The notes: generated by a model from the letters alone, not told the origin. A stretch of 64,000 bases of DNA from Stygiolobus caldivivus (GCF_019704315.1 NZ_AP024597.1:930001-994000), one strand, 5' to 3'; shown: positions 36,896-46,071, numbered from the stretch's first letter. Program-made: numbers and translations.

Positions 36896-37265
36896 TTATG
36901 AGTAGAATCCCCCTTCCAATTATTTATTGTTATACTCGGTCATGGAACAAAGGGCAAAGTCAATTCTCTCGCTTAGTAATTTTTTGGCACTACACTAACG
37001 GCACTGTTGCCCTGTATCAACTGACCAAGTATACTACCTTTTCCCCATCTTGTAAACGTGATAGGCAAAACAAGAGTCGAAACTCCTAACTATTCTCAAA
37101 ACGTTTACCCCGTTCTCTTCTGTAATCCTTTGTCCAGCAATAGACCCAACTACATGCCCTTCTTTAATGGAGTCCTTAACTTTACAGTTTATCAGAGATT
37201 GATGTCAATTACAAAGGCACTAAATAATGTTATTTATACCGCCTATTTTATAATAAGATACGGTC
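36896..37265. other. Intergenic with family-1 element
   Basis: 370 bp between divergent genes; copy F occupies 36931-37033. An 88-codon frame at 37058-37324 runs into tenA in another phase and is judged spurious. Confidence 0.5.
36931..37033. repeat. Family-1 inverted-repeat element, copy F (best kept type 1)
   Basis: Left arm TATACTCGGTCATGGAACAA then AGGGCAAAG; right arm, inverted, TATACTTGGTCAGTTGATAC then AGGGCAACAG. The inner part is TTCTCTCGCTTAGTAATTTT and GGCACTACACTAACGGCACT. Confidence 0.9.
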
Positions 37266-37910
37266 ATGAAAACTTCTCAAATATTAAAGGAAAGGGTAGG
37301 TGGACTCTGGGAAAAATACGTTAAACACGAGTTCGTGAAGCAGATGAAAGAAGGTACACTCCCTCAAGAGTCCTTTCGTTACTACTTAATACAAGACTCG
37401 AAGTACGTGGAAGTCATGTTAAGGGGCTTAATGAGGGCTTCCTCTTTTGCACCGTCCAGCCAGGCTACTCAAATCCTCTCGACTATCCTCAATACTAGGG
37501 ATAAGGGTATGGAAGTACACAATTACCTCCTGGACAAGCTGGGTATTACACATGAGGAAATAACCAACACGGGATATAACCTAGCAAACTACGCTTATAC
37601 ACGCCACTTATATTACTACTCTACAAAGGGCTGGAAGGAATTCCTCTCTGCATGGGCACCTTGTATGTGGGGTTACTACGAAGTAGGGAAGTACGTCGCA
37701 GACTCCCCGAACCAGCTCTTCTCAAAGTGGGCCGAGTTCTACGCCTCTGACGAGTATAAGAGGAGAGTAGAGGCGATCTTAGGGGCCTTAGACTCTTATG
37801 AGTTCAGTGAGGACTTATTGATACCGTTTTCAGCCAGTGTGAGGTTTGAGATAATGTTCTGGGAGTATTCGTTACGCCGAGAAGAGACTCCATTTTACGA
37901 GCTCATTTAG
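37266..37910 (+). CDS. tenA: TenA-family thiaminase II/thiamine salvage enzyme
   Basis: 214 residues, usual TenA length. Active-site Cys lies in WAPCMWGYYEVGKYV; the C-terminal FWEYSLRREE gives the catalytic glutamate. TenA hydrolyses aminopyrimidine breakdown products of thiamine for reuse as HMP. Start ATG is preceded by TTTTATAATAAG at about 25 nt. It is a single gene; no other thi genes are near. Confidence 0.9.
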   Translation: MKTSQILKERVGGLWEKYVKHEFVKQMKEGTLPQESFRYYLIQDSKYVEVMLRGLMRASSFAPSSQATQILSTILNTRDKGMEVHNYLLDKLGITHEEITNTGYNLANYAYTRHLYYYSTKGWKEFLSAWAPCMWGYYEVGKYVADSPNQLFSKWAEFYASDEYKRRVEAILGALDSYEFSEDLLIPFSASVRFEIMFWEYSLRREETPFYELI

Positions 37911-38139
37911 TACCCAGGTCGGCTGGGATTGCGAAATGGTGTGAGTTGAGGTCAATGACGTCAAGTATAGTAGTGTTGAGGAGGGCTTTCCACCAGTATG
38001 GCTGAGATAAGGGTTCCCCGCCGCTAAGGAATAAAATAGCGACCCTCCCCTGCGGTTTTATTGCTTTCCTACATTAAGCTCAGCTACGGCTTTTAACTTT
38101 CGGTTAACCGTTTTTTATTAATTAAGTATAATACCTTAT

Positions 38140-39102
38140 ATGGGGCTGTTAAATAACGAAAACTTAGACGAGGTAAAGAGGGACTTATTCTCGTACTGCA
38201 GGCAAAAACTAAGTGTGACCCCTAGTGAAGAGGACTTCAAAGACTTCGTCAATACCTTTAAAGGTTACGACTCAAACCTAGTACGAAAAGAATACGAATA
38301 TAACGTGGAAAACATAACCTCTTTATACGACATAATAAATGAAAACACTTTGAGGTTTAAGACCTTTATTGAGCCCAAACACGACGGGACACAGATAGTC
38401 ATGAAGGTAGACCACACAGTCCATTTAGCTCACAAAAACGGTACGGGGCTGGAGATACAAGACTTGAGGTTACTGTTCGGCGTCTTTGTAAAATATAGGG
38501 GAGACTTAATTAAGGTTATAGAAAAGGCTAGAGAGGACGGGACCGTAATAAAGATGGAGATATACGGTAAGGAATACTCACCGTTTAATGTAGAGAGGGA
38601 GCCCCTTAACTTCTCGGTGTTTGATGTCCTAAAAGGGGAACGCTACCTCCTGCCCTATGAGATCCCTACACCTCACCCCGTAGAGTACATCGAAGTCAGG
38701 GACGTGAAAGACATAGACACCTCAAAGGTCTTGTCGTGGCTAAAGGGCAAGGAAGGTGTCGTGGTGAAGGTCTATGACGACGGGTCCCTCCCCTACAAGA
38801 AAGCGCGTAACTTTAACATGTTAGCTTTTAAGTATAAACCCTTTGTCAGCCAGCTGGTGGACGAGGCTAGGGCAATGAAGGTCAGGGTCGACTATAGGGC
38901 ATTAGCGATGACTATCTCAGAACTAGTGACGGAATACGCAAAGGACAACACGGTCACGTTTGATGAAATGCTGGAGAGGGTAAAGGGAGACCATGAAGAA
39001 TTACGGGGCTTCATAGAAAAGAATTACGATATAATAAGGAGTTTCTGGTATACGAGCAACACCGTTAAGTCATTAATGTCGTTAATTGACAAGAGGTTAT
39101 AG
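38140..39102 (+). CDS. RNA-ligase-like covalent nucleotidyltransferase
   Basis: 320 residues. Motifs of the ATP-grasp-unrelated ligase/capping superfamily are in order: motif I EPKHDGTQIV with nucleophile K80, motif III-like IKMEIYGKEY near 142, IIIa NFSVFDV, IV EGVVVKVYD near 208 and V MLAFKYK near 229. The C-terminal helical part (DYRALAMTISELVTEYAKD...) is not an OB fold, so this is closer to RNA ligases than to replicative DNA ligase. It would seal or adenylylate RNA ends. Next to a HEAT-repeat gene; no toxin or splicing gene adjoins it. Confidence 0.82.
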   Translation: MGLLNNENLDEVKRDLFSYCRQKLSVTPSEEDFKDFVNTFKGYDSNLVRKEYEYNVENITSLYDIINENTLRFKTFIEPKHDGTQIVMKVDHTVHLAHKNGTGLEIQDLRLLFGVFVKYRGDLIKVIEKAREDGTVIKMEIYGKEYSPFNVEREPLNFSVFDVLKGERYLLPYEIPTPHPVEYIEVRDVKDIDTSKVLSWLKGKEGVVVKVYDDGSLPYKKARNFNMLAFKYKPFVSQLVDEARAMKVRVDYRALAMTISELVTEYAKDNTVTFDEMLERVKGDHEELRGFIEKNYDIIRSFWYTSNTVKSLMSLIDKRL

Positions 39103-39311
39103 GGCTATTTTTATAATTGTCGCAAGCGACGAGCCGTGGACGCACACAGACCCCGTTATTTAAATAAGGTTTAGTGTGCTAAAATAGGGTCTTGTATAGT
39201 CTGTATAATGTAGGGAGTTAAGAAGCCCGGTGGCAAGAAAACGTGTCCACCTGATGGAGAGAAAGTCATATAATACTTTACTCTTATGGGATAAAACGGA
39301 GATAATAGGAT

Positions 39312-40682
39312 ATGGAGTTCCGTCTCTCCAGTTTGTGCGGAGACGATGACAAAGACAAGGTGGAAGCTTGGAAGACAGCTATTGACCTTATAAATAAGGG
39401 CAAATTAGAAGCAGAAAAAGTAAAACACAGCGCTATTTGCTACTATAGCCTACTTTCAGCTAAGGATATGAGGGCCCTTTCGTGGGCTTGGGAAAACGTG
39501 GAAGCCCTACTCGACAAGAAAATTTTAGATATTGACGAAGTAAAGGGGCTGAAGATGTACTTTTTTAAGCTCCTTAAGTACGCTAGTTGGGTATTTTCCG
39601 AAGTATGGGACCTCGTGGATGGGTTAGCCACTAAAGGCGTAATAACTAGAGAGGACGCAGAAAAGTTCATCTCCTTATTAAAATCTTATGACGAAGACGT
39701 AAGTTCTTATGCGTGGGAATACGTCACGGTCTTGCTCGACAGAAAAATACTGAAACCTGAAGAGGTTATCGGAGTTAAGGACGCGTTCTTCCAGTTGCTG
39801 ATGACTGATGACGAGGAAATAAGTTTAGCAGCGTGGAACTCCGTTATAGGGCTGGTAGACAAGGGCATTATCTCCCCAGACCAAGTCAGGCAGTATAAGG
39901 GTTACTTCTTCCAGTTGCTTTCGGGCGGTTGGGTGTCAGGTTACGCTTGGGAAACCGTAAAGGACCTTATCGATAGGGGTATCATAACTAAGGACGAGGA
40001 CAGACCTTTCTATTCACTCCTAACTTCCGACAGTGAGTCAGTACGATTACACGCTTGGGAGAACTTAGACGTTCTCCTTAACGAGGGAGTGTTAGATTTG
40101 GAAGAAATAAAGGGATTAAAAGAGTACTTACTTGGCCTTATGAGATCCAAGAGTAAATTCCTTAGACTGGATGCTTGGGAGGTCGCCGTTAAGGTGGTCA
40201 GCAGAGGGGTACTTAACTTAGATGACTTAATAGAGAATAAAAAATACTTCCTCAGGCTCCTTAAGTTAGGCAAGACTTGTCCGAAAGCGTGGGGCTTACT
40301 ACCACCCTTGATAGAGTACAGTGTCATAACAGAGGGTGATAAGGACTTCTTTATAGACCTACTTAAATACGATAAGGGGTGGACCCGCCTCCGTGCTTGG
40401 GAGAACGTTAACACACTCCTCGAAAACTCCATAATAGAGTTTAATGACGTGTTAAGGGCAAAGAGATATTTCTTTGACCTGCTGTCCAGTAAAGACTATG
40501 AGGTCCGTCTTGCCGCATGGAAGTTTCTGGCCAAGAATATGAACAAGGGCCTTATCACCGCTGAAGAAGTGGCGGACTGGAAAGACGAGTTAAGGGACAT
40601 GATTGTAGAGGCACCTAATCATTTAATACGGAAAGACGCCCTAGAGGTCTATGAAGAGTTAAAGGCCAATGGGATAATATAA
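39312..40682 (+). CDS. HEAT-like repeat protein (about 12 repeats)
   Basis: 456 residues built of roughly twelve 37-40-residue helical repeats. Each has the pattern ...AW-x-x-V-x-x-LL-D-x-x-I(I/L)..., then a short helix with FF-x-LL and a turn with S-x-D; examples are HAWENLDVLLNEGVL, RAWENVNTLLENSII, AAWNSVIGLVDKGII. Such solenoids bind proteins or nucleic acid. No enzyme motif. It lies 210 bp after the RNA-ligase-like gene on the same strand and may share its promoter region or task. Confidence 0.8.
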   Translation: MEFRLSSLCGDDDKDKVEAWKTAIDLINKGKLEAEKVKHSAICYYSLLSAKDMRALSWAWENVEALLDKKILDIDEVKGLKMYFFKLLKYASWVFSEVWDLVDGLATKGVITREDAEKFISLLKSYDEDVSSYAWEYVTVLLDRKILKPEEVIGVKDAFFQLLMTDDEEISLAAWNSVIGLVDKGIISPDQVRQYKGYFFQLLSGGWVSGYAWETVKDLIDRGIITKDEDRPFYSLLTSDSESVRLHAWENLDVLLNEGVLDLEEIKGLKEYLLGLMRSKSKFLRLDAWEVAVKVVSRGVLNLDDLIENKKYFLRLLKLGKTCPKAWGLLPPLIEYSVITEGDKDFFIDLLKYDKGWTRLRAWENVNTLLENSIIEFNDVLRAKRYFFDLLSSKDYEVRLAAWKFLAKNMNKGLITAEEVADWKDELRDMIVEAPNHLIRKDALEVYEELKANGII

Positions 40683-41629
40683 CCCCACCGTTTTGCCTCC
40701 GTTAGTAATACAGTCTGTGAAAGAAGTTCATATAACTCTCTCTTTATTTAAATACAACATAATCTATTAAGGTCTAGCACTTTACCCACCTAGATACAGG
40801 GTCAGATAGTATTTCACGTAAAACTCTTATGTCTAATAGTTTTTATTGAATAAACGACTAATATTAAATATTTTTTAATTAAAGTGCTAATTTTCTAAAT
40901 ATTAAGTATAAAAAAAGTATAAGTATAAACGTAAATGTTAGTGTAATACTTACTATCATGATTTTTAATAAATTTTAAAATCTAATTTTTATGTAGAATA
41001 TACTAGAAAATAAAGTCTTATCGGAAAGTTGGGTCTCACTAAAGCATTCATTGTGAATTGAAGCATTTTTCTCGAATTAGTATAATTCGTTGCCAAATAA
41101 CACGTATAGATCAAATGTTCTATATAATTAAAATTACAGTATCCATATTGTCCGTCCTACTAGCCTTCTTGTATTAGTATTATCTTTATTAGCGTAGGGA
41201 GTTTCACGGATCCTCTACAAATTATAATTATCTGTCTTAAATTTATACAATTCGTGAACAAATAATACAGTGTATGAAAGACCATTCCGCATAAAGTAAA
41301 TTATAAACTTGTCACCTTACGCTTTTACACGTATTATGTATTAATATTGCTCAATGTACATAATTGTTTCAATCCAATCGTAGTTAGAAAAATAAAGATC
41401 GTAAATGAGCTGTGAAAGACCCTCACTCTAAGTCAAGATTGCTCTTATCTATAATTTGTAACTTAATGATCACAGTATGCGCTCGAAAGTATATACTATA
41501 TGTTTTGGTTGGTAAAAACGCACCAGGCTTAAGAATTTTATGTAAAATTCTAGTTCTCTCGGGGTGATTTACAAAGATTAAGGGCTATCTATGTTGACAA
41601 TTAGGAAACGTGAGCTGCTCTTAAGGTAT
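40683..41629. other. Long AT-rich intergenic region with family-3 repeat
   Basis: About 950 bp. Besides the family-3 copy (41031-41108) there is a related second word downstream: TATAATTCGTTGCCAAATAA near 41081 and TACAATTCGTGAACAAATAA near 41246. AGTATTTCACGTAAAACTC (about 40808) recurs as AGTATTTTACGTAAAACCT near 47902. No coding frame was found. Confidence 0.5.
41031..41108. repeat. Family-3 dispersed repeat, copy B
   Basis: See 33302-33376. This copy reads GGGTCTCACTAAAGCATTCA then TTGTGAATTGAAGC and ends CCAAATAACACGTA. Confidence 0.5.
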
Positions 41630-42205
41630 TTAGTTTTTATTATTTTCTAAATGCCTAGTTAGTTTTTCCACTGACTTATTTATCCTATACCATGTACCAA
41701 AGATCTCGAACAAAATTCCTATCAAAATACTTATCGAAGTAGATATTAATATTACTGGGATGATAAAGCTGTACCCCAATTGAACGATTATTCCATTTAC
41801 TATCCCTAATATAACTACCAAAATAGATAAAATCTTGGTTAGAGCGGAATTCCTCTTCAATTCTTGAGAATAAGTATAAATCCTGTTAATAAACATTATA
41901 ATATACAAAATATATTCAATCTCATTCTTAATTTTGTCTGATCTTTCAAAAATCTTATTGCTCAAATCATCTATTCCTATCGACTTAAAGTTCTCAAAGT
42001 AAATTAGGATCTCCTGGATTAGGTTAGTTAGTTCTCCATTGACAATAAAGTTCTCCGACTCCTCGATAAACCTCAATGAGAGCTCATTCTTAACCTTAGT
42101 TAACAAAAGCTCACTCAGCTTGTCCATTCTGGTTGAGAGGTAAAACGAAGCTGAGAGTAGGGAGAGTCCCACAGCTAATATGAGGTAAAAAACTATAAAA
42201 TTCAA
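41630..42205 (-). CDS. Membrane protein with long helical loop, partner of winged-helix gene
   Basis: 191 residues: an N-terminal anchor helix (FIVFYLILAVGLSLLSASFYL), about 95 residues of charged helices, then two more hydrophobic helices (ILSILVVILGIVNGIIVQLG, FIIPVILISTSISILIGILF). The start overlaps the stop of the winged-helix gene (ATGA-type overlap), so both are co-translated. No family was recognised; a membrane-bound sensor or toxin-like role is possible. Confidence 0.7.
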   Translation of the reverse strand: MNFIVFYLILAVGLSLLSASFYLSTRMDKLSELLLTKVKNELSLRFIEESENFIVNGELTNLIQEILIYFENFKSIGIDDLSNKIFERSDKIKNEIEYILYIIMFINRIYTYSQELKRNSALTKILSILVVILGIVNGIIVQLGYSFIIPVILISTSISILIGILFEIFGTWYRINKSVEKLTRHLENNKN

Positions 42206-42507
42206 TCTTTTAACTCCTCCTTCAACCTAGAAACTATTTCCCTCAGCTCGTACTTCTTCTCCCTGAATAGCTGAAGTGTATTTAAAACGTCCTCACCTTT
42301 CTTGGTAATGAAGTACAGATTGTCCCTCTTTGTAATGAGGTTTTTCTCCTCTAAGATAGGGATATACTTGTTGGCCACTTCAAATGTCAGATTAGCAGCA
42401 TACATCAGCCTTGTTTTACTTATCCCGTTATAGGACCTTTTACACGCACTTAGAATATCTAAATATATCTCAAACACGTCCCTCTTTTTCTTGTTAAAGA
42501 TTATCAT
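42202..42507 (-). CDS. Winged-helix protein, promoter displaced by IS1-type insertion
   Basis: 101 residues. FEIYLDILSACKRSYNGISKTRLMYAANLTFEVANKYIPILEEKNLI is an archaeal winged-helix domain with a FITKKGEDVL wing and a C-terminal helix. It probably regulates its own operon with the membrane protein. The start codon lies inside the 8-bp target duplication of the IS1-family element (ATG is 42505-42507, duplication 42503-42510), so the native promoter now lies 1.17 kb away at 43705. Confidence 0.78.
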   Translation of the reverse strand: MIIFNKKKRDVFEIYLDILSACKRSYNGISKTRLMYAANLTFEVANKYIPILEEKNLITKRDNLYFITKKGEDVLNTLQLFREKKYELREIVSRLKEELKD

Positions 42508-42510
42508 GTC

Positions 42511-43677
42511 GGGAGTGTTCTCAAACAGTCATGAAATTCGAGAAGTGTTTGTAATATTATATCAGTTTACTCCTAATATAGTGTATCCCCTCCAAGTAAG
42601 CCCCGTTTAACGGAGTCTTCTCCCTCGAGTAAACTACCGGGTACATCACGTTCAACAAGGCTAGACTATACTCGACTATCCCCACGTCCCTGTTAACAGC
42701 CCTCGTATCCCTTGCCAACCTAGCCAGGTGGGCCCTACAGTAAGAATGATAACTCTCCACAGTGTAAGTATACTCCTTACCCACAACGTGGTTGTTAAGT
42801 ACTTGATAAACTGAATAACCGTCAGTGTAGTACACCCTACTCTCGGGTAGGGGGTCCTGGAGGAAGCTGAAAGTCATGTAATCCCTATCACCCGTGATAA
42901 AGAAGGGTACACCATCTGCCAACGCGTTCCATATCCACAAGTCTTCCCTCTTTTGCCCATGTCTGGCCCACACGTAAGTCCAACTCTCGTCAAGCACTGT
43001 AGCTTTTGCCGTGAAACCCTCTAGTCGTTCTTGCAAGAGTAGTAGGTAGGCATACGCTTCTACCCCTTTCCTCCTTATAAAGCTGTATATTGTCGTTAAC
43101 GGTTTCCCTTCGACCCTCGCTATCCCCCTCATGCTCATCCTATTCGTGTATTCTTTCAGTACTCTCTCCTTTTGTTCTTTACCCATCTTGTGGTTTGTCG
43201 CTTGGTAGGACGTCTTCCCGCAAGTTTTGCACTTGTATTTTGTTTTTCCTCTAGCTGATCGTCCTTTACTACTCTGTTTGATTTGCACGAGGGGCAAGGT
43301 GGCCTTTCTTCTCTCCTCCTCTTTACCCCGAGTTTTTTAGTGTAGTAGTATAGTGTTGATGGCGGTATCCCTAACTTGGTGACTTGTACTCCGAGTATGC
43401 TGCTATTGTGTAAGCGAGGTCTTCCGGCTCGTGTTTTCTCGGCTTAAAATTTAAATCCCTTAAAACTAAGAGTATTAATTGTGCAAGGGTTACGAGGTCC
43501 ATCGTGTGGATCCCCATAAATCTCGTGACCCTTGCACATAAGTGTTTCTACAGTAATGTTTGCTCTCATTACTTCTAGCTCTTTCCAGCAAGTAGTAATA
43601 GAAAGGATAGTTTTTATAAATACTCTATTATTTTTACAAATCCTTATCGAATTTGGTGACTGTTTGAGAACACTCCC
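42511..43677 (-). mobile_element. IS1-family insertion sequence, 1167 bp, 20-bp perfect ends, 8-bp target duplication
   Basis: Left end GGGAGTGTTCTCAAACAGTC (42511-42530) is repeated exactly inverted at 43658-43677; similarity continues inward imperfectly for about 25 bp more (AAATTCGA-AAG--TTTGTAA). ATCATGTC flanks both ends (42503-42510 and 43678-43685), the target duplication. The enclosed gene is an IS1-type DDE transposase. Perfect ends and duplication mean a recent event. Confidence 0.96.
42557..43502 (-). pseudogene. IS1-family transposase, split over three frames
   Basis: The main open part (43297-42557) holds the DDE catalytic domain: D103 in VLDESWTYV, D159 in YYTDGYSVY, E181 in YTVESYHSYCRAHLARLAR. 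Upstream, in two other frames, lie the start (43502, MDLVTLAQL to a TAG at 43371) and a middle piece (VTKLGIPPSTLYYYTKKLGV ... CPSCKS). Together they form the usual helix-turn-helix and CxxC/CxxC zinc ribbon of IS1. Both joins need a -1 shift. One may be programmed, as in bacterial IS1 insA-insB; two suggest decay or sequence errors. Confidence 0.8.
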
Positions 43678-43704
43678 ATCATGTCATAATACTCTATGGA
43701 TAGC

Positions 43705-43719
43705 AAATTTATAAATTTT
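43705..43719 (-). promoter_or_regulatory. Former promoter of winged-helix operon, cut off by IS1
   Basis: The AT-rich AAATTTATAAATTTT lies about 30 nt from the ATG in the right-hand copy of the target duplication. Removing the element puts this TATA box at normal distance from the winged-helix gene. Confidence 0.55.
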
Positions 43720-43771
43720 CATATTTCTTTCAATAATATATATAATCTAGTAAGTAAATTATTAAAAGAAT

Positions 43772-44809
43772 TTATAAAATATAGTATCTACCGAGAATTT
43801 TGTATACTAAATATACAATAAATTCTAGTACGCATGATATAAACAATGACATAAAGGATATAAACAGAAGAGGTGATGTAGCGAATAGCGGTTCCATAAT
43901 ATTATGCGGTAGTATTCTAGGCATTAGAAGAAAACCTACTCTACTTGTGTAAAACCCCGGTTTTCCAGTATTTACTACGAATGTTACATTGGATGAACCC
44001 GAAATAGTATCGGGACCTAGAAGCCTGAGGTTAGGATTGTTAGAGTAGAAAAGGACAGCTAAAGGCAATTTAATCGGAAAACTCCTCAATTTCACCGGTA
44101 ATTCAAGAGACACTAAGGAATTAGAAGGTAAGACACCAAGTCTGAACGATGTACCTATCTCCCTACTATTTAATGACGATGACGCGTTTACGGAAGTCCA
44201 TTGAGCGTAAGTCAGAACCGTATTAGAGGAAAGCACCACAAAGGAGGCAAGGAAAAAGAGGATAAATAAACCCATAAAGACCGTCTTATAGCTCACTGTG
44301 TGTAATGTATTCCTCCGGATCTTCAAACTCCTCCTGCTTAGCGTTTCGGAGACCCCGTATATGATGAAAAGGGAGACTAAAAGAGACGCCTTTCCATTTA
44401 TTGTGTTAACAGTGGTAATAGCGTAACCTAAATAGGGTATACTGATAGGTCTGTTTAGAATTAGAGGTACGCACCCCTTTATCCATGACCTTTTAACCAC
44501 CCACGGGTCTGGTGTCGGGTTATGAACTCCCTTAGTTATATAGCCGTCCGGTAGTACTTTGATGATCTCGTGGACGATATAGTGAGAGCAAAAAGGAGGT
44601 TTATAAGCTACTATCTCCCCTACATGAGGCTGCCCCATTAGAGGTGTGATAAAGACGAGACAGCCTGGATTCAGTACAGGGACCATTGAGTCTGTAGCTT
44701 CTATATTCCATCCATAAGGAAGACCTAAAAAATATTGGGATATTAAGCTGAAAGCTAAGGAAAACAAAATTAGGGAAAGTATTGAATAAATTGCTATTTC
44801 CTTGATCAT
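43772..44809 (-). CDS. Signal peptidase I, archaeal/SipW-like (S26B)
   Basis: 345 residues. An N-terminal membrane helix is followed by ATDSMVPVLNPGCLV (nucleophile S41), IVHEIIKV (H80 in place of the bacterial lysine, as in ER/archaeal types) and ITKGVHNPTPDPW (acid about D101). A second helix follows near 140, then a 150-residue extracellular beta domain and a C-terminal helix, longer than housekeeping signal peptidases. It lies directly downstream of the fibre-subunit gene, like SipW beside TasA, so it probably matures that subunit. Confidence 0.88.
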   Translation of the reverse strand: MIKEIAIYSILSLILFSLAFSLISQYFLGLPYGWNIEATDSMVPVLNPGCLVFITPLMGQPHVGEIVAYKPPFCSHYIVHEIIKVLPDGYITKGVHNPTPDPWVVKRSWIKGCVPLILNRPISIPYLGYAITTVNTINGKASLLVSLFIIYGVSETLSRRSLKIRRNTLHTVSYKTVFMGLFILFFLASFVVLSSNTVLTYAQWTSVNASSSLNSREIGTSFRLGVLPSNSLVSLELPVKLRSFPIKLPLAVLFYSNNPNLRLLGPDTISGSSNVTFVVNTGKPGFYTSRVGFLLMPRILPHNIMEPLFATSPLLFISFMSLFISCVLEFIVYLVYKILGRYYIL

Positions 44810-44938
44810 AAGGAATCACTGGTTAGATTAATAACCGGGTTTTGAGTCAAAAAAACACATGAATTCCATTAAACCAAAGTATTTAAAAAAATAATATACC
44901 TTAACCTTTAGCCATGAGGTTTTTTGTTTTCAAGTCAT

Positions 44939-45502
44939 TTACTGTCCAGAACCTACATTATATGCAGCAGTCACGGTTATAGTGAACGCTAGTGTTGTAC
45001 CTGGAGGTACTGGTCCAGTAACTAGCACCAGCGATACTGCTATAGTACCTCCGGGGGGTAAAGTTATCGAAGGTGATGGTGGAGGTGATGGTGGAGGTGG
45101 TGGAGGCGGAGGCATTGGAGGCGGATCACTACTTACGTTTGTATAAGCTACCATGTAATATGTACTGGGATCTCCTGGTGTTATAGTTATAGTGATTTGA
45201 ACGGGCTGGTTTAAGTTATTCCTTATGTAGAACACATCACTTAATTCCTCTGCGCTATTAGGCGCTACATTGCCGAAGTTTATCTGTAGATTTCCTTGCT
45301 TATTGATAAAGGCGAAATACCCCTGCGGGCTTTGTAAATGGTTATCATTAGGTATTAAGGCTATATTAGCCAAGTTATCAGTAGTCACGTAAGCTACTGC
45401 TGTTCTTGGCGCTACATATACGAAGTCCATCGATACTATTAAGCTTAGCAATATTATGCCAGCCATTATTCCTAGTCCCAGTGCTTTTATTTCGCCCCTC
45501 AT
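44939..45502 (-). CDS. TasA/DUF1102-like fibre subunit
   Basis: 187 residues. Signal segment ALGLGIMAGIILLSLIVSM (about 7-25), then RTAVAYVTTDNLANIALIP and a beta-sandwich (DVFYIRNNLNQPVQITITI). A Pro-rich stretch with 8 consecutive Pro near residue 133 breaks the last strands. The N-terminal mature region matches archaeal DUF1102/camelysin/TasA-like proteins, which build biofilm fibres or bundling pili by donating a strand to the next subunit. The neighbouring SipW-like peptidase supports this. Confidence 0.75.
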   Translation of the reverse strand: MRGEIKALGLGIMAGIILLSLIVSMDFVYVAPRTAVAYVTTDNLANIALIPNDNHLQSPQGYFAFINKQGNLQINFGNVAPNSAEELSDVFYIRNNLNQPVQITITITPGDPSTYYMVAYTNVSSDPPPMPPPPPPPPSPPPSPSITLPPGGTIAVSLVLVTGPVPPGTTLAFTITVTAAYNVGSGQ

Positions 45503-45532
45503 TTGTCTTCAATTATTTATTATGTTATAGTA

Positions 45533-45542
45533 GTTTATAAGT
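45533..45542 (-). promoter_or_regulatory. TATA box for the fibre-subunit gene
   Basis: ACTTATAAAC on the minus strand lies about 33 nt before the ATG at 45502, in a very AT-rich stretch. Confidence 0.5.
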
Positions 45543-45711
45543 ATTATCTCTTTATTATTTTCTTATAAAATAGCTATTTTACTAATAGATAATAGTCAAA
45601 ATAGATTTGAGATATTTGTTATTTTGGAAAGAATATTTTATCTAGGTGAGTACTACCTCTCTAACTATATTTTAAAATATTCAATTTACGGGAATTAATT
45701 ATAAATAAAGA

Positions 45712-45720
45712 TTTTAAATA
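45712..45720 (+). promoter_or_regulatory. TATA box for the 108-residue secreted protein
   Basis: TTTTAAATA lies about 27 nt before the ATG at 45745; this favours that start over the GTG at 45727. Confidence 0.5.
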
Positions 45721-45744
45721 TAGTTTGTGTATATTCATACTAGT

Positions 45745-46071
45745 ATGAAACCTATCTCATGGTTCATGATAGGGATATGCTTGGCCCTTCTCATAGGAGT
45801 CGTTCTCTCACAGACATTTGTATCATCGGAGACTATTTACGCCAGAGCCTATGTGGCTAATATAGTCATAAGGGGGGAAGGAAGATTAATGTTCTACAAC
45901 CCATATCCGTTTCCACTAATTATCAATTCAACAAACGTATTAGAGACAGTTCCTCCTTTTCAAAACGTCACCATCGTAAAATACTCTTCAATAATTTACG
46001 TCACTAATTATTATGGAAACTTTAAAATGATAATATATGTAAATAGTATCGTAAATACCTCTATGACCTGA
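45745..46071 (+). CDS. Small exported protein of the fibre locus
   Basis: 108 residues from MKPISWFMIG. A signal or anchor helix (SWFMIGICLALLIGVVLSQTF) is followed by a short beta-rich domain (YVANIVIRGEGRLMFYNPYPFPLIINSTN...). Several N-x-S/T sites agree with an extracellular place. It lies divergent from the fibre subunit and 100 bp before the DUF5305-like gene. It could be a minor subunit, cap or anchor of the fibre. No named family. Confidence 0.7.
   Translation: MKPISWFMIGICLALLIGVVLSQTFVSSETIYARAYVANIVIRGEGRLMFYNPYPFPLIINSTNVLETVPPFQNVTIVKYSSIIYVTNYYGNFKMIIYVNSIVNTSMT

Noticed and set aside
37058-37324. 88-codon plus-strand ORF before tenA
   Set aside because: Overlaps the real tenA start in another frame and reads as random sequence.
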